From Fulvia fulva (taxonomy: Eukaryota; Ascomycota; Dothideomycetes; Mycosphaerellales; Mycosphaerellaceae): a DNA stretch of 64,000 nucleotides. This document shows positions 31,236-42,648 of this stretch, piece by piece; the first letter of the stretch is position 1, and each line of letters opens with the position of its first letter. The translations under genes and the position numbers were made by a program. A model generated the notes under the pieces. It was not told where the DNA came from. It saw nothing but the letters and a program-made list of their open reading frames with translations, and made no database searches. The stretch lies in NCBI RefSeq assembly GCF_020509005.1, contig NC_063012.1:5022001-5086000 (forward strand), written 5' to 3'.

Positions 31236-34075
31236 ATAGATAGATATTTCATTAAGCTGTTATAGTGCCCTTCGGCCTATATAGCTATACTATCTTATTT
31301 TCGTATATATAGAGGGGAAACCGTATTAGTAAAAACCCCTCCTCCTTCCCGCCTATCTTTTCCCCCTAGTTATTGTCTTAGATTTCCCTTTTTAAGGGTA
31401 CGCTAGTATTATAGGCCTGCCCTAATAACTACCCTACCTATAACCCCCTAGCTTCCGCCTCTTATCTATCTACTCCTCCGTCTCGCTAGCGAGGCTAAAC
31501 TACTAGAGGTATCTCTACTATAGTATCTACCGAGAGATTTGGCGAATATTACCTTTGTCCCTAATAATTGACTTATAGTCTCTCCTTCCCGCTTAGTGCC
31601 TCTAATTTCCCCTACCTCTCGCCTACTACTAGTATCGTAGTAGTATATGTTCTAGGTTTTATAATAGGTAGCTATACTAGTAGGCTAGGCTTTAGATGTC
31701 TAGTACGCGTCTTCTGAACAGGTAGGCCCTTAATCCAATGTGTTCGGACCTGATTTGGATCGCTATGCTTGCTTCGGCCCTTGTCAGGTCCCTATATAGC
31801 TGGTAATTGTGTCTCTGGAAGGCTCGGAGCGCTATCGGGCCTGTTGTCTTAGGGGGCTTCCTTTTCTAGTCCTGCTCCCATAGGCAGCTCGCTATCTGTT
31901 CCGCTAGGTTTTGGGTCTTAGCCTTGCTCCCGCCGGCCTAGCGAGTCCTACGCTCCTCCTCTTTTCGTACTAGCTATTCGGTACTTGTCTATACGGCCGT
32001 AGAGATAGTAAGGTCATCCTCTTTTTAGCTTGTCCTACGTCCGGCCCTCTCTAGTAGTAGCTTTCTATCTTATTCTTTACCTCCTAGATCGTGGTTTATA
32101 CTAGGTAATCTATCGTGTTTACCGCGTATTAAATTCTTATTCCCCGGATATATTAGCCGATTAGTAGTGTTCCCGTCTCTATTTCTACCGTACTTATTAA
32201 CGTTATCTTATATACGCCTAGTATCCTACGTAAGTTGCCTACCTATATCCTATTTAGGGGTTACTCAATCCGTTTCGGGATCGGCTTATCTACGCCTCCT
32301 ATTCTCTAAATCTATACTACGTATAATATAGCTAGTCTAACGTTCGCCTTATATATTACTCTTACCTTATCGAATGTTACTCCCTATATAGACGCCGTAA
32401 GCCTCTTTATCGAGGCTTTGTTAACTTACGCTCGACTCTAGGCTTTCTTAATCTATACGTTCTAGCTTAGCTTTAGGTCGAGCTAGATCCCTAGTACTCG
32501 TAGCTCCGCTAATAGCTTAGTCTCGTAGCCTTAGATTCTTACCGCCGCCTTTATATTATAGTATATTCTCGCTTTACTAAAGTATATAAGTTAGTACTTT
32601 TTAGGGGCGAACCGGGCACTATACTTCTTTGCCTACTCCTCGTATTTCTTATGCCTATCTTCTAGGAGGCGACAGTTCTCCTCTATCGAGTCTAACTAGG
32701 CTAGAATGTTTATATTGTCTACGAATCCCGATACTAAGGTTTACGGAGAGGTGAGTAGGGGGATTAGATTAGACATAAATATCAGAAACAGGATAGGGGA
32801 GAGAGTAGATCCCTAAGGTATTCTAGCCTCTACCTTTACCGGGTCGGACGTATACCTCCCTAGGACTAGGTATGTCGTCCGTTCCTAGAGAAAGGAGTAG
32901 ACGAACTTCGTTACCTACTAGGGGATACCTTTCTATTATAGGATATATATTAGCCTTTAGTGTAAGTTGTTATTAAAGGCTCCTACGATATCGAGGGTAA
33001 GGAAGGAATCGTATTTAGTAAGCTAGCTACGAGATAAGGTAACAAGTCTTAACCGCGCTTTCCTACTTATCTAGTACTACCGTATAGCCTCGTTTCGAGA
33101 GGTTAGCCTAGAGCAAAAGCTTCCCTCTACGCCCTCCCTTACTATTTACTCCTTAAGCCAATATCTACCTCTATAGGCCTTAGCCTATTAGTGCTCTCTA
33201 TTAACTAATATACGTATCCGTCCTCTTAGGCTATATAGATAGTATTAGCCGTCGCTAGTAGTATATACTACGCCCTAGGTTTTAACGCCCCTCGCGTTAC
33301 CGTAGCCTATCTCTAGAAAGCGGCCGTCTATACCTCGTAGGTTTACTCGGGGCATACACTACGCCGGGTAGCGTACTCCTTACGTTTCTACCTACTAACT
33401 AATATAAAGTTCCTTATTACCCTACCCTCGATCCTCCCCGATTATAGAACTAATCTACTTGTATTATACGTCTTTTCCCCGTCCTAATAGCCGTCTTTTC
33501 CTTGCTTAGGCTATCGTCTTTTCCTCGTCGTAATCTACTATATTAGACTAGGTACGTTATATAGCGGGATAGGTAGTGCCTTAGGCAAAACCCTCGTTCC
33601 TATACCGGGTGTTTAATAGGCCCTTATAGGCTTCGTCGCGTATCTACCTACCTACCGTATTACCCGCTAGTAAATACTAGATTGTTTTATAGTCCGCTCG
33701 ACGCCGTCGTATAGTCCGCTTAGTTGTTATTCTATAGTCCGCTCGTCTAATATTCGTCGCTTAGCCCGCTCGGTTTACGGTCTCCGGAGGTAAAAATTCT
33801 ATACTTATACTAGAGGTGTCCTATCGAGCGTATAGGCTACGGTTCCGCGCCCTTCTTATACGTAGAAAGAAGAGGGACTCGCTCCCGATACGAGTATACG
33901 CTCGTCAGATAGTTTTTATACCCGTTTTACTAGTAGTCCTCTATTCGCCGCGGCTTTGCCTACGTTACGCGCCCGTCGCGCCTACGACGCTCTAGCGTAA
34001 GAATACTTAGCTCTCTCGTAGTAAGACGAGAGGTTCGTAGCCGACACTACGTATAGGTGATTCTCGTCGTCGACC
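31236..34075 (-). mobile_element. Chimeric LINE 2, RIPped, with an unmutated island
   Basis: Same layout as chimeric LINE 1: tetranucleotide tail at the low end, LINE 3' part (31236 to about 32990), then the shared 5' module (about 32993-34075). The LINE part is about 0.45 kb shorter than in chimera 1: it ends in the RT domain at the equivalent of 24597 and jumps to the equivalent of 25055. RIP is heavy except for 31714-31937, which is almost identical to 23290-23515 of the un-RIPped copy. The flanking 15-mers (31221-31235 and 34076-34090) are only similar, not identical. Confidence 0.85.
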
Positions 34076-34504
34076 TACTATAATATATAGGCAACTATAA
34101 TAATCTAGGGATACGAGACGAAGCCCTCCTCTAAACTCCAAGTACTAGGAATCTAGCTAGATCCGAAGCTAAGCTAGAACCTATAGATTAAGAAGGCCTA
34201 GAATAGGGTATAAGTAAACGAGGTATTAATAACACGTCTTACTAAGTTAATATAGGGGGCGACCTTCGATAAAGTAAGAATAATATATAAAGTAATCGTT
34301 CGACTAGCGATACTTTACGGGGTATAAATCTAGGGTACGGGGGGAGTCGATAAGCTAGTACCGCGACGGATCGAATAGCCTCTTAATCGAACCTAAGTAG
34401 GTAACTTAAGAAGAATTCTCGGAGCGTATAAGACTATATCGACGAGAGTAGCCGAGATAGAGACCGGGATACTACCTATCCGTTACTATATCTAAAGGGT
34501 AAAA
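34076..34504 (+). pseudogene. RIPped LINE RT fragment (left piece)
   Basis: Homologous on + to the part of the 23021-25051 RT that lies after the F-V-D-D motif, with stops at former Gln/Trp codons. It is interrupted at about 34500 by the RIPped LINE A relative and resumes at 39488; the word CTATATCTAA-GGGTAA flanks that insertion on both sides with one RIP difference. Confidence 0.8.
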
Positions 34505-34730
34505 AGGCCTTAGAAACTTATATAAGGAACAATCGATCTCTACGCCAAAACACGACACATTCGAAAGCTCTTATTAAGGCTATTCTAACGATATACAAAG
34601 TAGGCCACTACCCCTAGGACTAAGGGAGTTCTACCTTATTTAATCTAGATAGCTTAAAGCTCTCTTCACCCTATTTCTTCAGCTCTAAACGCCGCGGAGG
34701 TGCCTAGCTACATTAGGTAACTCCTAGGCA

Positions 34731-36008
34731 ATAGTAGCCTAGGCTACGGTACTAACGGCGCCTACGGCCCTATAGGCGAAGCCCCCCTAAGACAACTAGT
34801 AGCAACTTATAGAGGACGTAAAAAGTATAGAAACTAACGATTAGCTCCCTTACCGGTCTCTATAGGTAATGATCACTTAGCTACGTACGGCGCTTATACT
34901 GTCGTATTACCGAGGGTAATAAGAAATAAGGACGACGTCCTAGGCGATTAGTAAGGCCACCCGGAATCAACACCCCTATAGCTAGGCATCGGTCGCGGTA
35001 TCGATACTAGGCCCCCGCCTAACGCACGATATAGTTACGATCCGTATTATAGTAAAGGAAGACTAGGCCGAAGTTACGAAGCTATCGAATAAGGAGCTCG
35101 CCTAACGAATTAACTAACTAGGGGTAGTTGTAGTGAACTAATAGTCTAACGGCACTCTATAGATCTATACTAGCTCTACTACTACTAGGAGACACCTAGA
35201 GGCATAGCTATAGTAGGCATCTAAGGTTACGGTATTAGCGAAGATCTTAACGAAACAATTCACGATCCTAGTCTACGACATGCCTAAGGAGTTTGACCTA
35301 ACTAACTAGGGTCACCTACGCGCTCTCTAAGAGGACAACCCGGTCACTCTTAACTCTCTAATCTAGAAGGCGACTTAGCTCTATAGGAAATAGCTAGAAG
35401 GCAAGAAGGCCTCGGCGCTAATAGTATAGCTATAAGACGCGAAAGCGGCGGATCTAGCGATAGAACAAGGCCTAGTCTAGTAATATAGCCTTAAGATAGT
35501 AGAAAAGTACTCCTTATCCTTTCGTGTCCTCTAATACTTTAAATACTAACAGTATAGACACCAAACCTATACGTATATAAACAAGTAGGCCTACTCGAAC
35601 TATATAGGAGACTATATGTCTAGGGACTATATATCGACTACGAGACGGTACGCGAACTGTCCGGGGTACTACCTATCGTATAGTACGGAATGCCTATAGC
35701 GGAAACTAGCAAAAAACAAGGCAATTACAAACAGAACCGTCGCCCTAAGATTCTACGGCGACCGTAAGGCTAGCCTATACCGGAACTAACTAGCGGCGGT
35801 CGGGTATAAGCGCCCTAGGGCCGAGAACGATATAAAGAATACGTAACCTAGGGCGTACGGGAGGCCACGTGCTCTACTAGCTACGGCGAGGGAATCTAAC
35901 TAGGCCCGGCTCCCCTTTAGTATATAGCCGATAGGCGTAGACTAGGACGTATAGGGCAGTAGGACATAGGACGATATAGAGGAAATGATTGTCGATGCCG
36001 ATAACTAG
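34731..36008 (+). pseudogene. RIPped ORF1 of the LINE A relative
   Basis: Same span as ORF1 of LINE A (426 codons), with the ATG changed to ATA and the zinc-knuckle region near 35540-35690 still aligned although Cys codons are changed. Many in-frame stops. Confidence 0.85.
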
Positions 36009-39000
36009 CCTCGACACGCTTAGTATTATCTAGTATAACGTTAACTATAGCAAGGATATAGTCTAGAACCATTTCCTATACGAGGCGGACCCGCGCGTCT
36101 ACTACGTCCTTATAATCTAGGAGCTATAGATTAACCCGCACTATAAGAGACTAACGACCTATAAGTTACTAGGCTATACGATATACCTACGAGGCGACGG
36201 TAGACCCCGTACGTACTTCTATGTTAGTAAGGACATACTAGAATCCGACTAGGAGGTAGTATACTACGTAGACGAAGAAGGCGGGGGCGATATTACCTCC
36301 CTCTACGTAGGTAGTACCTAGATATACTACCTATATATATAACCGCTAGCCTCGAGGTCTAGCCGCGACCTAGGGGTCTATAGATACCTAGATAGTACGC
36401 TTAAGAGACAAGGGTACTACATCGTAGTAGGAGACTTTAATATATACTACCCTTCCTAGGAAAGCCTTATATAGCCGTACCCTATAGCCGACGAAGTACT
36501 CGACTTAATAGCGAGTAACGTAATTACCCTTAATACCCCGAAGGACCTAGGCACCTAGAAGAGAGGGGGACTCTAAGGCACGATCGACCTCTCCTAGATC
36601 TTAGATAGCTACTACTACACGGTAACCTACTATAGGATCGAACATAAACTCGAGGCGTCGTCAGACTATATACTAGTTAGGACCTCTATTACGATATAGA
36701 TATAACGTACACTAGCGAGAACCCCTAAGCTAAACTAGGGAAAGGCCTACTAGGCTAACATCTAGGCGTACCTCGATAACTCTAAGAGGCTAGTCTAGAT
36801 CGCGTAGTAGCAATATAATAGTAAAGACGAGATAGACGAAGTAGTCTAGGGGTTAATAGACGAAATAAGAAAAGTGACCTTACTTTACGTTCCGCTTACC
36901 TAACTAACGATATAGTCTAAACTATACTAGACGCCGGAGTGTACTACGGTAGTAAGAGAAGCAAGGAGAGCCCGCCGGGTGTAGACGAGTAGCTATAGCG
37001 AGGAGGCCTTAAACGTATATAGGGAGGCATACTAATAGAAGAAAGCTATAATACGGAGGGAGAAAGCAGTCGGCTAGAGGGCTATAGTAGAAGAAATCGC
37101 CGGCAAGCTAGAGAGGATGTAGAAGCTAGCGAAATAGGCCCGACAGGACCCTATATAGGGCCCCTCCTTCTCTATCCTAGCGCTATAATCGCCTAGTGGC
37201 CCGGTTAGCGACCCCGAGGCTAAGGCGCGTCTACTAGCTAGTAAGTTCTTCCCGCCCCTAGTCGAGGCTAATCTAAGCGACATAAACAGCTCTACTCCCC
37301 TAGCCCCTAGCATCGCGGTCTAATAGGAGGTGTCCGAGGGAGAAGTTGCCGCTATACTAAGGAAGTTGCTAGCGAAGAAAGCCCCGGGGCCGGATAGGAT
37401 CCTAAACGAGCTACTAAAGAAGTATAGAGATCAACTAGCCCTAGTAGTTATAGCGATCTTTAACGCCTACCTATAGACCGGATACTACCCGATAGCTTTT
37501 AAACAATCGACGATAGTAGTCCTACGTAAGCCGTAGAAGGAAGACTATACGTAGGTGAAGTCGTACCGCCTAATTGCGCTCCTTAACACTCTTAGGAAGG
37601 CGCTTAAGAAGCTAGTTATAACGAGACTCTCCGAGGCGGTAGAGGAACACTCCCTACTCCCGGACACCTAGATAGGTACGCGCCTATAGCGATCGACGCT
37701 ATCCGCGATAGAACTTATTACCTCTTAGGTAAAGGCCATCTAGTATAAGAATAGGGACAAGGTAGCTTCCTTACTTAGCCTAGACATATCGGGAGCCTTC
37801 GACTACGTATTATACCCGCGGCTACTCTATATCCTAAGGTCGAAAGGACTCCCTAAGTGGCTTATTAACTTTATACGGTCCTACCTCTAAAACCGTAGTA
37901 CGTCGATCCTAGTCGGCTAGTATAGAAGCCTATTTCAAGTAGTCTATACTAGAATCCCGTAAGGCTTAACGCTAGTACCTATTCTATTCCTCTTCTTTAT
38001 AGCGACGCTACTCCTAGCCCTAGAATCCTAGAACACCGCTACGAGCGGCTTCGTAGACGACATAAACATCCTAGCGTAGTCTTCCTCGACTAAGGAGAAC
38101 TATAGGCTACTAGAAGAGAAGCATAAGATCTATAAGGACTAGGCTAGGAGGCACGGGGCTCGGTTTGCCCTAGAAAAGTACAATCTGATACACTTTACGC
38201 GCCGGCCACGGTTCTATAATATATAAGCTTCTATTTAGATATAGGGGTATACGACTAACCCGGCAAATCAGCTTAGGATCCTCGGACTATAGGTAGACCC
38301 GGCGCTACGGTAGAGGAAGTACGTATAGGCAATATTACGGAAAGCTAAACAGAATATAGCATTATACTAGAGGCTCACTACGTCTATATAGGGGGCGGAC
38401 TTCCGGTAGTCACGACTTCTATATACGGCTATTATACGGCCAGTCCTTACCTATAGTAGCCAAGTGTAGTCCTTAGGCGAGAGGGCCTACCTATCGAAGG
38501 GACTCGTCGCGCCGCTAGCGAAGATCCAAAACTAATGCCTAAGGAAGGTCACCGGGGTATATAAGTCGATACTAACGAGGATGCTTAAGTACGAGACCGC
38601 TATACCGCCGATCGACCTATATATCTAGGGACTACGGACCTCCTACTTAGGCAAGTCGGCATAGTACCTAGTATAGAAGGTCATCGCTAGTGTAGTCGTA
38701 AGGGCCCGCGAATTAGTACTAGCGTATAGGGGCATTCGACCCGGAAACGAGCCGAACTACCGGGTAAGGGACGAACAGCTAGTAATATAATAGGAAGGTA
38801 AGAAATCGTTTATAGAGCAACTATAGAAAGAGAGGTAGAATAACTAGGTTATAGGGTATAGTAGACGCCCTTAGCTAGCGGGACAACCTAAGGAATAGTT
38901 AGCTATAAAATCCGCGGTTAAGCACCCCCCGAAGCTTATCTACTACCGCCTTACGAGGGTATAGAGTAGTATAGTAACCTAACTACGAAGCGAACATATC

Positions 39001-39312
39001 GGCCTCTAGGGGTACCTATTATAGAGGAAGGTTCTAGGATATACGAATACTAGCTACCCCTACGGCTATCGCTCCTAGAACGTACGGTACGTACTCCTCG
39101 TCTATCCGAGGTAGTCGCTAGGAAGGGGGGAGTAGATAGTAAAGGCGAGGAACCGGACGATTAGGGCACTTCTTAATAACGCTAAGGACCTACGGCGTAT
39201 TACGAACTAGATACTAGAGAAGGGCTGGCTAGAACAGTACCGCCTAGTAGGAGCAGTATAGGAAGAGAGGACACGACGTAGCGCGACGAGACCGGCTAGG
39301 AGCGGGGGCTAA
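35989..39312 (+). pseudogene. RIPped ORF2 of the LINE A relative
   Basis: Collinear with endonuclease, RT and C-terminal zinc motif of LINE A, ending in TAA at 39310-39312. Stops are frequent throughout; no product is possible. Confidence 0.87.
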
Positions 39313-39487
39313 CGGGGTAGTGATATAGACTACGTACGTTTAGAGGGAAAGCTAATCTAGACAAGGAGTAGTCGGGGGCGGGAAGGGTTTTCACCTATTC
39401 GGGTTTCCCTTTATATATAACAATAGATATATACCTATATAGGCCGGATAGGGTCCTAGAACAGGGGAATAACAAATCTATCTATCT

Positions 39488-40398
39488 ATATCTAAGGGGT
39501 AAGGATCTAATACGCGGCGAAGACGATAGGGTACCTAGTATAGTAAACTATCTACGATAAGACAGTACGAATCGTATAGAGATATAGCCGGCTATATATA
39601 GGACTATACGTAAGGAGGAGTTAGAAGCGGGACGACTTACGGGTTTTTAGGAAAATATAAGGAACGCCGGAGTGGCTAGCGAGGGAGGAGGAGGGACGAA
39701 GAACCCGGGAAAGGAAGGGGAACAAGGGAAAGTCCTAGAGCCTCGTAGAGTAGGTAGCCGGCTACCTATAGGAATAGGAATAGAATAGTAACCCGCTAGC
39801 GAGAACAGGCCCCCTAGCCCTACGAACCTTCTAGAGACATAACTACCTCCTATACCGCGATCTTATAAGGGTAGAAGCAAGCGTAACAATCTAAATCCGG
39901 TCCGAACACATCGGGCTTAGGGCTTACTTATATAGGAGGAACGTCCTAGACATAGACAACCTAGCGTACGAGTGTAGCTACCCGTCGTAGAACCCGGAAC
40001 ACATAGTCGTACGGTGCCCACAGTAGGTAGAAGGGCGGAGCATATAGAGAGCGAGAGTAGCTAGACGCGACTACTAGTCGATCGTTACGAACAAGAGCGA
40101 CGTATAGAGGATAGTACGTTAGGTCCTAAGACAAGGATACCTTACCCAGTTTAAACTAGCTAACGAGACGGAGGAGTGGACAGAGAAGAGGAGGGAGACC
40201 AAGGGAATGCAGACAAGGTAGTCATCAGGGCAGGCCCATGACACTAGTGCACCCTCTATAAGGAAAGCGGGAAGGCAAACAACGGACAACAGTAGTATAG
40301 GAGAGGAGAGGGGTTTTCACCGCGAGCGGTTTCCCCTTCGTAAGACAGAAGTACGTAGAACAGCTGCATGGGCCAGGAGGCACCACAACAGCTTAATG
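39488..40398 (+). pseudogene. RIPped LINE C-terminal region and 3' UTR (right piece)
   Basis: Resumes the LINE cut at 34504: C-terminal part of the RT protein with its zinc motif near 39960-40030, then a 3' UTR matching that of chimeric LINE 1 up to AGCTTAATGAA. RIP is dense to about 40140 and fades to nothing by about 40200, still inside the repeat. The tail is followed by unique DNA. Confidence 0.8.
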
Positions 40399-41655
40399 AA
40401 CAATATATACATAAAGCCAGCCACTGGCCGTGGATCGAAACGTCGTTGGCCTTATGGCTGTTGCTTAATCCACCATGGCCGCGCAGCACTACTGTCAGCA
40501 CGTCGTAGCGAGCGGCTATGCGGACCTCAGCCGGTGGGACGAGCTGGACTTCTTGCTCACAGTCGGGTTTCAGTCGTGCTATGTTGGTGAAGGGAGAGAA
40601 ACCTGGATGAGCCCTAGCTCGCTGCGCTAGAAAGCTTAACTTCCACTGCATCTCTACCTCATCAGAGTATAGTATTCAACGACCAGTCGTGCCCGAAGCG
40701 CGAGCTGACACTGCCGATGATCGGTCGCTGTTGTTGAATTCACGCTCTGCGATCCATAGCAGCAATTTTCCTCATTTCGAGTCATCAGTCTTCACTTTAC
40801 GGCTGCTTTCAAGACGGGTGTCGTTCAGCACGCCCAAGCACCTCTACGATAGAGCTTCGATGAACCAATGACCAGAACCAGCTTCTAAACGCCCAGATAA
40901 AGCCATCATGTATTGCGCCGGCTAATGAGCAATGAGCTTGGCAATGTCGCTCTGCCGAAGCCTATTCTCGGAGGAACTTCAAATACGCCATGTTTCCGCT
41001 TGACGGTCACGCCGACGTACTCGGGAACGTACTCCCTCTCGAACACGCAACTTCGTCTGCGGCAAAGATGCGTTAGTTTCGGGGTACTAACACCTTCTAC
41101 GAGGACCGAGCTCCAAACGCTGAAACGCTGAGTTGCAATCAGACTACCCCGTCCTCATGACTCATTGTGTTTGCAGATATGCTCCTGACCACTAGACTGG
41201 GGTCTCAGATCATAGTACATGGCGAACTGTATCGGTGCGTAGCGTATTGGTGGCTCGGAGCCGTAAAGTGCGCGATCCCGGACAATCGACACGCGGCCGC
41301 ATATGCAGCAGTTGATTCTCCGGCGCATAGGTGCACAAACGCTGCAGTATAGCACTAGAAGCAGACCACTCTCGCACTCAGACCCCGCGCAATGGCTACC
41401 AAAGAAGGACCGAGGAACATAATGCACGAGGTCTCGAGCAACCTACGATAGGACCTAGCACTTGTATGGCAAGTCGAACAAACCACACTGCAGTGACGGT
41501 GCCCGCTGGGCTACGGCGAAGTATCGACTCGCGAAGGAAGACATTCAAATAGTTCGTCCATAGCCCACCCAGTCTGCTCAGCATTAAAGCGACATCACCA
41601 ACTCCTCAGCACAGCTCAGACTTCGCAATCGAGTTGTACGCAACACCCAGGCATC
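40399..41655 (+). other. Unique DNA between repeats and first gene
   Basis: No RIP signature and no convincing gene. Several open frames of 60-130 codons lack homology that I recognise and lack codon bias. It should contain the promoter of the peptide precursor gene at its right end. Confidence 0.5.
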
Positions 41656-41984
41656 ATGAAGGCATCGGTCATCACGCTCCTCGGCTGTGCCGCCGTCAGC
41701 GTCTTCGCTACTCCGATCGCCAATGCTCGCGTAAGTAACCTACTCAATCAATCAAACGCCCAACAACTCATTCATGTCCACAGGGTGTGGCACCGCTTGG
41801 CACGTTGCCGCAAAGACGCAATGGCGGAGAGTTATCCACTGGGAACCTAGAGGGAGATCAAAGTGCCGATGCCGTGGAAAACAACAAGGTCATTCAACGT
41901 CGCGATGGCGGGCAGCTGTCCACGGGTGACTTGGAGGGTGACCGAAGCGCCGATGCGCTCGAGAACAACAATGTTATCCAGTAA
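41656..41984 (+). CDS. Secreted repeat peptide precursor with Arg-Arg cleavage sites
   Basis: Two exons, 41656-41730 and 41784-41984, separated by a 53-bp GT-AG intron (GTAAGT donor, CACAG acceptor, phase 0), give a 91-residue protein. Exon 1 encodes a classical signal peptide (M-K-A-S then a hydrophobic core, ending A-N-A-R). After a 10-residue spacer come two 28-residue units, 41814-41897 and 41898-41981, each starting Arg-Arg after Gln and ending V-I-Q. The units differ at 6 of 26 non-RR codons, mostly conservatively, but at 13 codons silently. This is the design of fungal precursors cut by the Golgi protease Kex2 into repeat peptides. The mature peptides would be acidic and Gly/Asn/Asp-rich. 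It is not an obvious pheromone or cyclic-peptide core, and no modifying enzyme such as a UstYa-type protein lies beside it. Receptor or target is unknown. Confidence 0.8.
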
Positions 41985-42648
41985 GCTGCACAGCAGCAAG
42001 ATTTTGTGGGGAGGCTTTATAGACGGAAAGCAACGCTTGATAATGTCACGTAGCTCCGCGCTTGGAGGGGTGTGAAGGCGCTGTGTGACGGAAGGATTGA
42101 TATTTTGCATCAAGATTCGCTCGTTAATGCTTCGGACTTGTCCGTATTACCATTCCTTTGTCAAGCCAGCAGCAGTGAGGATGCTGAGGCCACACTTGAC
42201 GGCGAAAATCACGGCAAGACCTCTGTGCCGAAGATTGTGGAAGGAAGATGACCATGGTCTTATGCTGCTCGACACAGGTGTACAGAGGTCCCGATAGCGA
42301 GTTCTCCAGCTTCCACTGTCCGTAGGCTGCACTGCCTTGCTCCTTGTGCGGAGGGATTGAGGTAAGCGTGGGTACCTTCGATAGTGTGATTCTCGAGGGC
42401 GCTGCAGTATCAGTGTGCGTCGGCCAGACGACCACGAGTAACTATCGTGCTGGCAACTGAAAGTGCGTCCGAGGGTGCGATGCTCAAGAGCTCGACTACG
42501 TTCTGATCTGCTTACACTGGCTCAACGGGAAGTGTGGCGAACTTGTCGTGCATCTTAGGCTCGTAGTGGCGGATTGCGATCGAATCTCAGACGGTTCCGT
42601 TCGCGAGTCTGATGTGACTAGGACTTCACCCTGCTCTCGTGAACCTCC
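41985..42648 (+). other. Intergenic, convergent 3' ends
   Basis: Between the peptide gene (+) and the zinc-finger gene (-). I see no gene in it; it should hold both 3' UTRs. Confidence 0.5.

Larger units (their letters stand above)
34505..39487 (+). mobile_element. Heavily RIPped LINE A relative
   Basis: Collinear with LINE A over nearly its whole length but on +, from about 110 bases inside the leader to the tetranucleotide tail (39474-39487). It is nested in another LINE. Most CpA/TpG are lost, whereas LINE A has only a handful of changes, so the two copies record different amounts of RIP. Confidence 0.9.

Noticed and set aside
31231..31250. TAGATAGATAGA runs as telomere-like or satellite DNA
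   Set aside because: They occur only at LINE 3' ends next to target duplications and are LINE tails.
37074..37313. A 79-codon minus-strand frame
   Set aside because: It is antisense to the RIPped ORF2 of the LINE A relative and has its counterpart in an antisense frame of LINE A.
40256..40651. A 131-codon minus-strand frame at the repeat/unique border
   Set aside because: It crosses from LINE 3' UTR into unique DNA, so it cannot be an old gene, and shows no domain.
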